NCBI GenBank assembly: GCA_944381435.1
Contig: CALWLD010000003.1
Coordinates: forward strand, 89,195 to 153,194
DNA length: 64,000 nt
Source of the DNA: an uncultured Clostridia bacterium
Lineage (GTDB): Bacteria; Bacillota; Clostridia; Lachnospirales; CAG-274
Reading direction: 5' to 3'
Both the position numbers and the translations under genes were made by a program. This document shows, one piece after another, positions 46,410-55,368 of this stretch. The number at the start of each line of letters is the position of its first letter. Position 1 is the first letter of the stretch. The notes under the pieces are model-generated. The model saw only the letters and a list, made by a program, of their open reading frames with translations, made no database searches and was not told the origin of the DNA.

Positions 46410-47244
46410 TTAACTAACCACCTCCGATATACTACCATCACTATTAAATTTAGTAAGTACAGTAACCTGTTTCATTATATCGACACCATTTCTTTCATAA
46501 ACTTTAGTGCTTACCTCTATATCTCAATTTGGTAAAAATTTAGTAAGCCTGTCTGCTACTTTTGTATTATCTGATGTTATAAATATTTTTTTCTACATCT
46601 TCATTTTCTAAAAACTTTGTATTTTTAGTAGCCCCTTTTAATTCTGCTAGGTTATCAAAATCAAAACTTTGTAATTTTGTTATATCAACCTTAACCTCTG
46701 TAAACCAGTTTTCTATTTCTATCATTTGCTCATTAAACTCATTACTTTGTTGTTGCATCTGTTTCCATTATTCTATTTTTTGATGTAAGTATGTTTCATA
46801 TTGGTTAAATAGTTCTGTTGTATCCATTGTTTCAACAAGTCCTGTAACAAAACCACATACAATATTATCAAGCCTTGTATCTAATATATCTGCTTGTGTA
46901 ATTCTATTTACACCACTTTTAACTGTTATCTCGCATAATTTTAATTCATAAATATCAGCATTTCTTGTTATAGTTGGTGCTTGAGGGTTAGCACTAGCCA
47001 CCCCCTCTTTATATAATATATTAACTGTTCTGTCGGTCTCGTTTAGACTAACTACAACTATATCTTTTGTATTATAACTAATATGTGCATCTGATACTGT
47101 TATGTTTAACTTATCTTCTATAACTGAATAACAAGTCCCATTAATAAAAGCACTACCTAAATTTACAGATAAAATCATATTATCGTTTAAAACCTCTACT
47201 TTAAGATTTGTACTAGGGTTATGATAAACACCATTTTTAAATTT
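46410..47244 (-). pseudogene. Phage baseplate/receptor-binding-type protein, broken and fused
   Basis: In one frame 47244-46410 encodes NGVYHNPSTNLKVEVLNDN, MILSVNLGSAFINGTCY, ILDTRLDNIVCGFVTGL, then an in-frame TAA at 46768, then WKQMQQQSNEFNEQMIEI, a frameshift near 46567, a TGA, and VLTKFNSDGSISEVVS. The NGVYPNPSTNL and DTRLD..VCGYVTG blocks are typical of clostridial siphophage baseplate proteins. Its 5' end is joined to the terminase gene, so the start and everything between were deleted. Confidence 0.7.
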
Positions 47245-48759
47245 TCTTCTTTTACTTTTCTTTCTATTCTTCTAAAACCTTGTGATTTTAAATGAAAATA
47301 TTGTGGTTGGTCAACTATTTTAAAACCAGCTTTTTTTGCTAAAATATAATATTCTGCACAAAATTTTCTATCGTGTGCTATTTCTTTTATTTTAAAACCT
47401 TTTTCTTTCATTTTCAAAAACCATTTTACAACATCTAAAGGGTCTGTAACTTTACCATTACATAATGTTAAATTACCCTCTTCTTTCCATTGATATAATG
47501 GTATTTTATCTTCATCAGCATTTTTTATAGCCTCTGTTATAGGAAAAAATGGGTGGTGAATACATATATCTATATTAACTCCATTATAGTTATATGTAGT
47601 ATATAAAGCACTTGCTGTTAAGTCGTGCATTTTAAGATAAGTCTACACCACCATATCAGTTTAAATTTAATTTTGATAACTCCTCTAATGTCCAGTTATA
47701 ATTTTTGTTACTTATCCTAAATTCATCAATATTGAAATAAGATTTTAAAAGTGCTGTATATATATTTAAAGATTTAGCTAAAAAATCTTTTCTATTTACA
47801 GGGCTATTTTGGGCCTGTAAACTATCTGTCAATATATCATTTGGTCTTATACTTATGTTGTAAGCTGGATTTGCCATTTCGTGTATTAATGGATTAGTAT
47901 AATCTACCTCTCCATTTTCTCCCTCATCTGCTTTACATATAAATATAAAGTAGCTATCATCTTTAATAACATTGTCTAAAACACTTTTACAATACATAAG
48001 CTTTTCATAACAAAAACTATTAGGGTCATCTCCAACAGTTGTTATACCTATCATTAATTTATTTGTATATGCTTTCATAGCCTCTTTTATTATGTTATAT
48101 TGTTTAGCAACTTTATATGCGTGTATCTCATCTGCAATAGCAATATTACAGTTAAAACTGTCTTGTTTATCTATACTAGAGGCTAATGATTGTATAAATA
48201 ATGAACCATCATCAAAAACTCTTTGTATGCTATGTTCTCCATTGTTATCTAGTATTCTAAATTCTTCTTGTTCTTCCATAAACATAATATTATTTTTTAT
48301 AAAATTAAAACTTTCTAATGCTTGTTTTAAAGCTGCACCAACAATATATATTTTGCTACCACTTCGTCTATTTAAAATTCCAAGTTCAAAAGCTAAAGCA
48401 CCAGCAAAATTTGTTTTAATATTTTTTCTAGGTATAAAAATAAAAGCATCTTTAAATCTTCTTTCTTTAGTGTTAGATTTAAAGAAACCTAGTAAATTAT
48501 ATACTATAAATTTGTGAAAAGGCTCTAATAAAAAAGGTTGTCCTCTTAAAGCCTCTCCATCTATTCTTTCTCCTTGTATATGTACAAAAGTTTTTTCTAT
48601 TATATTTATAACAAAGTCGGCATCATCTGTTTTAAAATCAAATTCTTTTCTTTCTAAATCATCAATAAAACGTTTACAGGCTTGTTTTAATTCCTTACAA
48701 GCTATTTTATCCCCACTAATTATTTTATTAGCATACTAATACTATTTTATAATTTTCAT
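47240..48759 (-). pseudogene. Terminase large subunit, multiply broken
   Basis: The frame starts at an ATG overlapping the small-subunit stop (TAATG) but has TAG at codons 6 and 8. It continues through IISGDKIACKELKQACKRFI, the ATPase loop FIFIPRKNIKTNFAGALAFELG, the Walker B-like IADEIHAYKVA, a TGA and +1 frameshift near 47656-47630, and the nuclease part HDRKFCAEYYILAKKAGFKIVDQPQYFH...SQGFRRIERKVKE. It then fuses to baseplate sequence near 47240. It was the packaging ATPase/nuclease and is now inactive. Confidence 0.85.
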
Positions 48760-49160
48760 TATTTTGCATCTTTTTTATTTCCTTCAAGCTGTTGTATAAC
48801 TTTTAGTAAAGGACTATCATTTTTGCTTTTTATTATTGCATCATTCATCTTCTTTATTGCAACTGGTGTTAAGCCTAGTTGATTTTCATAATAAATAATG
48901 TCTTTTCTCATTGTTTCCATAGCCAAATATAAAGCTGTTTTTCTCATATTAGTAGCTCTAGCTTTGTTTGTATATTCCTCAACTATTTTACAACCACTTT
49001 TATAAAATTGCCTATTTAACATATTATATTGTTGTTTCATTTCAGCATAAGTTTTTACTACCTGTTCAAATTGTGGGCGATAAATATTAAGTTCTTCAAG
49101 GCTTTTTTTAGTTTTTTTAAATATTTTTGATATTTCTTTTTCTTCCTCTGTTTTTGCCAC
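48759..49160 (-). CDS. Phage terminase small subunit (P27 family)
   Basis: This 133-residue protein is helical and charged (EEEKEISKIFKKTKKSLEEL, RPQFEQVVKTYAEMKQQYNML), with C-terminal QLGLTPVAIKKMND typical of P27-like terminase small subunits. It lies immediately before terL, overlapping its start. It is intact, but useless without TerL. A short start-less phage frame and a GC-richer stretch (about 49200-49225) lie upstream. Confidence 0.78.
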   Translation of the reverse strand: MAKTEEEKEISKIFKKTKKSLEELNIYRPQFEQVVKTYAEMKQQYNMLNRQFYKSGCKIVEEYTNKARATNMRKTALYLAMETMRKDIIYYENQLGLTPVAIKKMNDAIIKSKNDSPLLKVIQQLEGNKKDAK

Positions 49161-49260
49161 CTTAAAAATTTACCCCATTTTTAGTTTTTGTCGTGTAGGT
49201 GGAAAAGCCTCCCCTTGCCGTTCCCCTCTAGCCTATATTTATCTATAATAATATGTGGGG

Positions 49261-49452
49261 CTAATATTTTTTCTTGAATTCACTTTTAAATTTTTTTGCT
49301 TTTTCTGGGTGTCTTTTGTTATGAAAGACTCTAAAAAGCTCATAGCACTTTATTATTTTTGCTACATTTTCATCTTCATAATATTTATACCCTCCAGTTA
49401 TAAGTGCCTCTAAATAATGCCCTTGTACATTGTTTATTTTACTAATTGTTTT
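49261..49452 (-). pseudogene. Small phage protein remnant without a start codon
   Basis: The frame reads RKTISKINNVQGHYLEALIT, KYYEDENVAKIIKCYELF, HPEKAKKFKSEFKKKY. It resembles small proteins found beside phage HNH and terminase genes. It opens after a TAA and has no ATG, GTG or TTG. Confidence 0.4.
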
Positions 49453-49453
49453 T

Positions 49454-49699
49454 CTATCTATAATCTGTTACCTCTCTTTCTATATTTAATACCTTTTCTA
49501 TAACTTGTATTTTTATGTTATAATTAAATTCTTTATTTATACCTGTTCTTATATCTTCTACTGTCATATCATAGACTTTTAATATTAAATTCAAATATCT
49601 ACAAATATATATTAAATCTATATTATTTATATCTTGTGCTAATATATTTAATTTTAAATTTATATAGTCTGTTAAAATTTGTTTGTCCTTTATATTCAT
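49454..49699 (-). CDS. Small phage protein of unknown function
   Basis: This 81-residue protein (MNIKDKQILTDYINLKLNIL...IQVIEKVLNIEREVTDYR) is not recognised. It has a GGGAG ribosome site. It lies between the replication gene and the terminase genes, where late regulators of phage transcription often sit, but no DNA-binding motif is clear. Confidence 0.45.
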   Translation of the reverse strand: MNIKDKQILTDYINLKLNILAQDINNIDLIYICRYLNLILKVYDMTVEDIRTGINKEFNYNIKIQVIEKVLNIEREVTDYR

Positions 49700-49702
49700 A
49701 GA

Positions 49703-50479
49703 CTACTCCCTTTTTATCATATTAAGGTATATGTAATATTTTCCTACTATGTCATTATATTTTATATTAGAGCTTATAAATCTATAACCTTTTACTTTAC
49801 TTTCCCACTATTCTTTTTCATTTACAATGTTAAAGTTTCTTATTTTATTGTTACTTAATATTATTGCCTTTTCTTCTATTATAAGGTCTTTTTAATTTTT
49901 GACAACCAGTCCATTTTTTACTATGCTTACTATTTACATTTTTACATATATAATTAACTAATTCTTTTAAATCCTCTTCATTAAATTGTAACTTATCAGC
50001 ATTTGCATATCCTATTTGCTTTTTTGTTTTTGCCTCTTCCTACAAACCATAAGTTTTCATATTCATCTCTTGATAATAAATTATTAACTATCATATGATG
50101 ATGCACCCTTACTTGTTCTCCCTCCTTACCTTTTACCTCTGTTACTAAAATATATTTAAAATCTTTACTTTTATCTTTTAATTTTGTTTTTATTCTTCTT
50201 ATGTAAATTAATAACCTTTACAGCCTCTTCTTCTGTTTTAGGTAAATAATCATTATTATATGTTAATGTTAAATGAAAGCAATTACTATCAAAATTATTA
50301 AGTATAACTTGATGTAATTTTCTTTTTGAGTTTTTATCATTTAATATTTTTTGTTTATCTAAAGACATTAATCTTTTTGTTTTATCTATATATTTAGCTT
50401 TTTTAACAAAACTAGGTATAATATCTATTTCTAAATATTTACCACAGTATATTTTCTTTTCTTTATATATCATAATCAT
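49703..50479 (-). pseudogene. HUH-type rolling-circle replication initiator, frameshifted
   Basis: Reading across frames: KIYCGKYLEIDIIPSF, KRKLHQVILNNFDSNCFHLT, LTYNNDYLPKTEEEAVK; frameshift near 50200; IRRIKTKLKDKSKDFKYILV, TEVKGKEGEQVRVHHHMIVN (the metal-binding HUH motif is VHHHMIV); frameshift near 50040; KQIGYANADKLQFNEEDLKE with the presumptive catalytic Tyr in NYICKN; then an internal TAG and WESKVKGYRFISSNIKYND. These match plasmid/phage Rep proteins of clostridia. At least two frameshifts and a nonsense codon make it inactive. Confidence 0.75.
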
Positions 50480-50576
50480 TTACCCTTTACTTATATATTT
50501 TTCTTTGGTTAAGTTGTTAATACTCTATACTAGCCCCTCAAACCTATTTAAAGGCTAAAATTATTGGCTAACAATT

Positions 50577-50810
50577 TTATATGTTAGCCTTTTTTAATAT
50601 TTTTAAATATAATTTTATTTCTTCTATATCTTCGTATTTAAAAATTATGTATTTTTTTAATTTGCCATATATATTATTTTTTAAAATATCATCTTTTATA
50701 TAATGCCTACATTCTATCTTCTGTTTATGAAATTCTAAAACTATGTTATTATCTGTGCTTTCATTTATATATAAGTCATCTTTTAAAATATCTGTATATT
50801 TACAATTCAT
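50577..50810 (-). CDS. Small phage early protein, unknown
   Basis: This 77-residue acidic/basic mixed protein (MNCKYTDILKDDLYINE...IEEIKLYLKILKKANI) is not recognised. It overlaps the preceding small gene by 11 bp. A GGCTAACA/TGTTAGCC hairpin (50566-50589) covers its stop codon and may end the early transcript. Confidence 0.45.
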   Translation of the reverse strand: MNCKYTDILKDDLYINESTDNNIVLEFHKQKIECRHYIKDDILKNNIYGKLKKYIIFKYEDIEEIKLYLKILKKANI

Positions 50811-50997
50811 TTTTTAAACTTTCTATATAATTAAATATACTTTCAAATGATTGTTTCTCATTTTCCCACTCTTTTAAAAGTTTTTTTGTTAAAATATATG
50901 TAATATATTTAAATTCACTTAACCTAAAGTTTACATAATAGTTTTTTATAAACCATTTTATAACTTTGTTTTCTATCATTCTAAATTTATCTTGCAC
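50800..50997 (-). CDS. Small phage early protein, unknown
   Basis: This 65-residue protein (MQDKFRMIENKVIKWFIKNYY...FESIFNYIESLKNEL) is predicted to be mostly helical. Not recognised. It overlaps the next gene. Confidence 0.45.
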   Translation of the reverse strand: MQDKFRMIENKVIKWFIKNYYVNFRLSEFKYITYILTKKLLKEWENEKQSFESIFNYIESLKNEL

Positions 50998-51042
50998 ATT
51001 TTCCCTTTCTAGCTTGTCCTATCATATAAGCCCTAAGGCTTA

Positions 51043-51225
51043 TTAAAATTCTATTCTTACTTTTTTCGTTTCTGGGTCTATTAATATTCTTTTTTCTTTT
51101 CCCTGTGATGGTCTTATAGAATTGCTACAAATAACTATTCTTGTTGCACCGTCATAATATTCTTTTATTATTTTACCTGTTTTTAAAAAATGTTCATAAG
51201 TATATTTGCTTAAATCTCTTCCCAT
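51043..51225 (-). CDS. Small phage early protein, unknown
   Basis: This 60-residue protein (MGRDLSKYTYEHFLKTGKII...LIDPETKKVRIEF) is not recognised. Its start overlaps the end of the preceding gene by 16 bp, typical of a phage early operon. Confidence 0.45.
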   Translation of the reverse strand: MGRDLSKYTYEHFLKTGKIIKEYYDGATRIVICSNSIRPSQGKEKRILIDPETKKVRIEF

Positions 51226-51437
51226 ATCATAAACTCCTTTTTATTTATAAATTTATTATCTGTATAATTTGTCCTATGCTTTTTTATATCTTTTCTATCT
51301 TTTAAACTTTCTAAATAACCATCTGCTATAAATAAAAATATTCTTGTATCATCATCACTTTTATCTAAAGCAGATATTGCTTGTATAACTTTTAATTGTA
51401 TAGTGTCTAATAAATGTGTTAATTTTTTATTTTCCAT
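51210..51437 (-). CDS. Small phage early protein, first gene of the minus-strand operon
   Basis: This 75-residue protein (MENKKLTHLLDTIQLKVIQA...FIADGYLESLKDRKDIKKHR) is not recognised. It has a TAGGGGGCG ribosome site and is the first gene read leftwards from the large palindromic region at 51481-51545. Confidence 0.5.
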   Translation of the reverse strand: MENKKLTHLLDTIQLKVIQAISALDKSDDDTRIFLFIADGYLESLKDRKDIKKHRTNYTDNKFINKKEFMIWEEI

Positions 51438-51480
51438 AATAATCGCCCCCTAAATACTAATTGTAATTTTTCTCCTTTTA

Positions 51481-51545
51481 TTATATAATTTTAGTATCTA
51501 TGTTTATATATAGCACATATAAATATAGATACTAAGATTATATAA
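51481..51545. promoter_or_regulatory. Large palindromic divergent control region
   Basis: Two 29-bp arms (51481-51509 and 51517-51545) are inverted copies with only two mismatches. Each contains TAGTATCTAT and a TATATAAT that could serve as an outward -10 element. Seven bases separate the arms. It lies between the leftward early operon and the rightward gene at 51563, so both promoters would be controlled by the same symmetrically bound factor. A replication-origin function is an alternative. Confidence 0.65.
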
Positions 51546-51562
51546 TAAAAGGATGTGTATAT

Positions 51563-51778
51563 ATGGATTTTCAAAAGGTTGGACTATTTTCTGTACACTG
51601 CACTATCTTTAATGAAAATAGAACAATACCCATTTATTATCATGACATTATAGGTAAACTGCAAGGGCGTAAATATTTAGGTTATGAACAATGTGATGAC
51701 TGCACTTTAACCCATAATGCTTTTGATTATGATGAATGTTGTTCTATTTATGTTTCTAAAATAAAAAATAGTTTTTAA
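51563..51778 (+). CDS. Small Cys-containing phage protein, unknown
   Basis: This 71-residue protein starts MDFQKVGLFSVHCTIFNENR and contains CDDCTLTHNAFDYDECC, five cysteines that could bind zinc. The ribosome site is AAAGGATG. It has its own terminator. Function unknown; as the first rightward gene opposite the early operon it could be a Cro-like or antirepressor switch component, which is inference from position. Confidence 0.5.
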   Translation: MDFQKVGLFSVHCTIFNENRTIPIYYHDIIGKLQGRKYLGYEQCDDCTLTHNAFDYDECCSIYVSKIKNSF

Positions 51779-51787
51779 TTAATAATT

Positions 51788-51815
51788 AAGCCACCCATAA
51801 GGGTGGTTTTATTTT
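51788..51815 (+). terminator. Terminator after the small Cys-rich gene
   Basis: Stem CCACCC/GGGTGG with a 4-base loop, followed by TTTTATTTT. Confidence 0.85.
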
Positions 51816-51886
51816 CCCCTCTTTCTTGATATTTATTTTTCAATGTACAAGTTATAAAATATCTTTTAAAAATAATTTATATATCG

Positions 51887-51913
51887 ATTATATATCTTTT
51901 ACAGATATATAAT
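51887..51913. promoter_or_regulatory. Palindrome upstream of the repressor gene
   Basis: ATTATATATC (51887-51896) and GATATATAAT (51904-51913) with a 7-bp spacer, 20 bp before the repressor start. Likely an autoregulatory operator. Confidence 0.5.
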
Positions 51914-51933
51914 TATGTAAAGGCGGTGTAAAA

Positions 51934-52425
51934 TTGATTGAAATGTTAAAATTATTAAGAACAAACTATCTAAAATTAAAACAAAGTAAATTTTCAAGTA
52001 AAATTAATCTAAAACAGAACTCATATTCTAATATAGAAAATGAAATAGTTGCTTTAACTGAACGCAACATAAAAACTATTTGTAAAGCTTTTAATGTTAA
52101 TAAAGAATTGTTATGCAATGGAACTGAGCCTATTTTTATTGAAAAAGATAAGGATCCTTTAATTGATTTAATAGAAAAAGAATTTGATTTAAGCCCTTTG
52201 TCCAAAAGTATAGTTAATACTTATCTTAATTTAGGTAAACAGGATAGGCTCGCCTTTGAAAATTTTTTTACTAAATTAACTAGTGAAATATCTAATAATA
52301 AATCAAATGATAAGCCACAATTAAAACTTATAGGCTTTGATGGTGATAATGAAACAAAAGAATTAAATCAAGAACAAGCTAACTTAAATATTAATAATCT
52401 TGACATTGAAAATGATAATTTATAA
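51934..52425 (+). CDS. Phage repressor, XRE family
   Basis: This 163-residue protein starts at a TTG (spacing from AAAGGCGGTG fits) or at the ATG three codons later. The helix-turn-helix covers LLRTNYLKLKQSKFSSKINL, with TERNIKTICKAFNVNKELLCNGTEPIF typical of clostridial prophage CI-like repressors. The C-terminal half is acidic and helical (LGKQDRLAFENFFTKLTSE), ending in a low-complexity tail. It should maintain lysogeny through the palindromes upstream. Confidence 0.85.
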   Translation: MIEMLKLLRTNYLKLKQSKFSSKINLKQNSYSNIENEIVALTERNIKTICKAFNVNKELLCNGTEPIFIEKDKDPLIDLIEKEFDLSPLSKSIVNTYLNLGKQDRLAFENFFTKLTSEISNNKSNDKPQLKLIGFDGDNETKELNQEQANLNINNLDIENDNL

Positions 52426-52483
52426 AAATAGTCATTATCTATAATATATGTTATAATTAAATATAAGTGGTGCTATAACTGTT

Positions 52484-52672
52484 ATGAATAATTATGGTGT
52501 AGAAAAGACGTGGAATTTTTTTAAAATACAAATTAATAATGTTTGGTATAATATAAAAGAACTTGTACATGATGAAATTGACATTAAAATGTTAAATAAA
52601 ATTGGAAATAATGCATATTACAAAGTTTTTATTTCTGAAAAAAAATGCTTTAAAACAGCTAGGCATTATTAA
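52484..52672 (+). CDS. Short prophage protein, unknown
   Basis: This 62-residue protein (MNNYGVEKTWNFFKIQINNVW...KKCFKTARHY) is not recognised. It lies between the repressor gene and a strong bidirectional terminator. Ribosome site weak (GTGGTG). Confidence 0.35.
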   Translation: MNNYGVEKTWNFFKIQINNVWYNIKELVHDEIDIKMLNKIGNNAYYKVFISEKKCFKTARHY

Positions 52673-52705
52673 AAATGATTTAATCTAACATTAAAAATAG
52701 TAAGT

Positions 52706-52750
52706 TATAAAAATAATACCAACTATAAAATAGTTGGTATTATTTTTATA
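52706..52750. terminator. Bidirectional terminator between convergent genes
   Basis: A perfect 20-bp stem TATAAAAATAATACCAACTA/its complement with a 5-base loop; U-rich on both sides. It overlaps the stop codon of the OLD-family gene. Confidence 0.85.
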
Positions 52751-54404
52751 ATATTTTGTCTATTTTTAATTCATCTGCTAAACTATTATATGCCTTTTTA
52801 AATTCCTTTATAAATTTTGTTTTTTTCTTAATATTTTCTTTTTCCATTAGCCAAGACTTAATTAACATCTCATCAGTTATTTTATGTTTTTCTTTTATTT
52901 CTTTATACCAATTTTTAAAATGTTCCTTCTTATAACTATCTAAACTTTTTGTATATCCATTAAATATTATTTCATAATCTATATGTCCATTATTAGTGTC
53001 TTTTGTATATACTTTAATAAAATTATCCATATTATTTTCTTCATATAAAAATTTAAACATATCAGGCTCTACAGTAATAGGAGATAATAAACAATTACTA
53101 TTTTCATCAAATATTTTTTTATGCTCAGCTTCTTTCATTAATTTTTCTTCTACATCTCCATCTAAAATAACAATACTTCTTGTAAATTCTTCAATTCCTT
53201 TTTTAATCAATTTAAGATATTCTGTATATCCTAAATCAATATTTTCAAATTTTAATTTATTTACAATATTTGCTAACTTAGAATTTCTTAACATACATTT
53301 AACTGCTTCCTGTGCTACTTTATCCTCTGTATAGATTTTTATATTATATTCATTAGTTGTACTCTTTAATTCTAACCCATTTAATATCTTCTTAAAATCA
53401 TAAGAATTTTTTATCATGTCTGCTTTAACCACACCCTTACTTTTTGTCAAATTAATAATCTCATAACTATTATTATACTTTTTAGTTTTTTTATTTATGC
53501 TTTTTCTTTGTAATTCATTCATTTCTTCTAATATTATTGGCGAGTGTGTAGTAAAAATAATCTGTATTTTTAAATTTTTTGACATTTTCTTTAAAAAACA
53601 TATTAACTTTTTTTGTGCTTGAGGATAAAATGTTGTTTCTATTTCATCTATAAATAGTAAACCTGCTTTATAATCTTCACAATTATCTTTCAATCTTTTA
53701 AATGATAATATAGCAAGTAATATTCTACCAATAGAGCTTTCTCCAGCTGAAATTGAATCTACATCATAATAATCTGTTTTGGGTCCTACAAATGAAATTG
53801 TTTTATTTTTATTCTTCAACTCTATATTAGCATTTTCTAAATTTTTTGCATGAATATTAAGTATCTCTTTATAATTATCTATATAAAAATTCTTTTCTTC
53901 TTCAGTTAATTCTATATCTATATTTTTTTCTCCTTTGTTTTCACCAATAGGAAATGTTCTGCTTAAACTTAAATAATAAACTGGTACAATAAGATTTCCT
54001 GCTCCTTTTTCTCTACTTTCTTCATTCCAAAATCTTAAACTAACTTTTCCGTTTTCTTTTCTTTCCTGACTAGTTATAGTGATTACTTCTTTTGAACCTC
54101 CTTCTTTAAAATTAATTGTCCATTTATGATCTCCTATTTTATCATATTCTTCAGATATCCTAAATTTATCCTGAAACTTAGATTGAAATGTAAATTGTTC
54201 TATAGTCTTATGATTTACTATAGATTTCATATTTTCAATATCATCTTTTCTTTTTGAACAAGAAAAAGGATGTGCTAATATACCCATTAATGTTGTTTTC
54301 ATTGTTCCATTTCTTCCACATATACAAGTTAAATTTTCTCCAACTGATATATCTAAGTTTTGTATAGCTCTAAACTTTTCTATATATGCACTTTTTATAA
54401 TCAT
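52746..54404 (-). CDS. OLD-family ATPase with TOPRIM nuclease domain
   Basis: This is a 552-residue protein. The ABC/SMC-like ATPase begins IIKSAYIEKFRAIQNLDISV, with Walker A CGRNGTMKTTL, signature-like SAGESSIGRILLAIL, Walker B GLLFIDEIETTFYP and the H-loop IIFTTHSPIILEE. The TOPRIM half (about residues 345-450) has the conserved Glu in IKIYTEDKVAQEAV and the DxD in SIVILDGDVEE. This is the arrangement of overcoming-lysogenization-defect (OLD) nucleases, many of which defend against phage alone or with a partner (for example Gabija GajA). It stands opposite an adenine methyltransferase gene. No UvrD-like GajB is present. Confidence 0.88.
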   Translation of the reverse strand: MIIKSAYIEKFRAIQNLDISVGENLTCICGRNGTMKTTLMGILAHPFSCSKRKDDIENMKSIVNHKTIEQFTFQSKFQDKFRISEEYDKIGDHKWTINFKEGGSKEVITITSQERKENGKVSLRFWNEESREKGAGNLIVPVYYLSLSRTFPIGENKGEKNIDIELTEEEKNFYIDNYKEILNIHAKNLENANIELKNKNKTISFVGPKTDYYDVDSISAGESSIGRILLAILSFKRLKDNCEDYKAGLLFIDEIETTFYPQAQKKLICFLKKMSKNLKIQIIFTTHSPIILEEMNELQRKSINKKTKKYNNSYEIINLTKSKGVVKADMIKNSYDFKKILNGLELKSTTNEYNIKIYTEDKVAQEAVKCMLRNSKLANIVNKLKFENIDLGYTEYLKLIKKGIEEFTRSIVILDGDVEEKLMKEAEHKKIFDENSNCLLSPITVEPDMFKFLYEENNMDNFIKVYTKDTNNGHIDYEIIFNGYTKSLDSYKKEHFKNWYKEIKEKHKITDEMLIKSWLMEKENIKKKTKFIKEFKKAYNSLADELKIDKIL

Positions 54405-54543
54405 AAAATAATTTCTCCTTATCGTCTATGAATTATTTTTAATTATACATATTTTAACATATTATTACATTTTTTTCAATTATTTAAAATTTATTATGTC
54501 CAATAAAAAATTTTTATGATATAATAAATATTGAGGTGATTAT

Positions 54544-55368
54544 ATGCACAACTTATCTCCACTTAGATATCCTGGTGGAAAAGGAAAATTATTTTCAAAA
54601 GTTTCTAAAATAATTGTTGATAATAAGCTAGACAATAAAATATATGTAGAGCCATTTGCTGGTGGTTGTGGTCTAGCATTAAAAATATTAAAAGATAACT
54701 TGGCCAAATCAATAATAATAAATGATTATGACTTTTGTGTATATTCATTTTGGTACTCAATATTAAATTATAAAAAGGAATTTATAGATAAAATAGTAAA
54801 TACTAATATAAATTTAAATGAATGGGAAAAACAAAGAACTATATATCTAAATTATAAAGAATACAGTATATTAGATATAGGGTTTGCAACCTTTTTCCTT
54901 AATAGGACTAATTATTCTGGCATATTAAAATCTGGTCCAATAGGTGGTAAGAAACAATCTGGTAAATATAAAATAGATTGTAGATTTAATAAAAATAATT
55001 TAATAGATAAAATAGAATTTATTTATAGTAATAGACATTTAATAAAATTATATAACTTAGAGGCAAATGAACTTATTAATGAAATTTCAAAAAATAATCC
55101 AAATGATTATTTTATAAATTTTGACCCTCCTTATTATACTAAAGGGCCTGAGTTATATACTAACTTTTTTAATGATGAAAATCATATATTATTAAAAGAT
55201 GTAATTATTAAATGTAAATCTAAATGGATTTTAACTTATGATTATTGTGAGTTTATAGATAAATTATATGATACAAAAAGAAAAGAAATTATATCTTTAA
55301 ATTATAGCACTGGAAAAAATAAATCTGGAAAAGAATTACTGATATATTCTAAAAATTTAAAAGTTTAA
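54544..55368 (+). CDS. D12-class DNA adenine methyltransferase
   Basis: This 274-residue Dam-like N6-adenine methyltransferase has the target order alpha: LSPLRYPGGKGKLF (motif X/SAM region), YVEPFAGGCGLALKIL (motif I), IIINDYD, FFLNRTNYSG, and the catalytic NFDPPYYTKGPELY (motif IV DPPY). It starts MHNL after a TGAGGTG site. It is divergent from the OLD gene with a 139-bp gap and is intact, unlike the second methyltransferase next to it. It could protect phage DNA from host restriction or self-DNA from the neighbouring nuclease. Confidence 0.92.
   Translation: MHNLSPLRYPGGKGKLFSKVSKIIVDNKLDNKIYVEPFAGGCGLALKILKDNLAKSIIINDYDFCVYSFWYSILNYKKEFIDKIVNTNINLNEWEKQRTIYLNYKEYSILDIGFATFFLNRTNYSGILKSGPIGGKKQSGKYKIDCRFNKNNLIDKIEFIYSNRHLIKLYNLEANELINEISKNNPNDYFINFDPPYYTKGPELYTNFFNDENHILLKDVIIKCKSKWILTYDYCEFIDKLYDTKRKEIISLNYSTGKNKSGKELLIYSKNLKV

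Noticed and set aside
52746..54404. OLD gene as Gabija GajA.
   Set aside because: No UvrD-like GajB gene lies next to it; the neighbours are a methyltransferase and a phage repressor.
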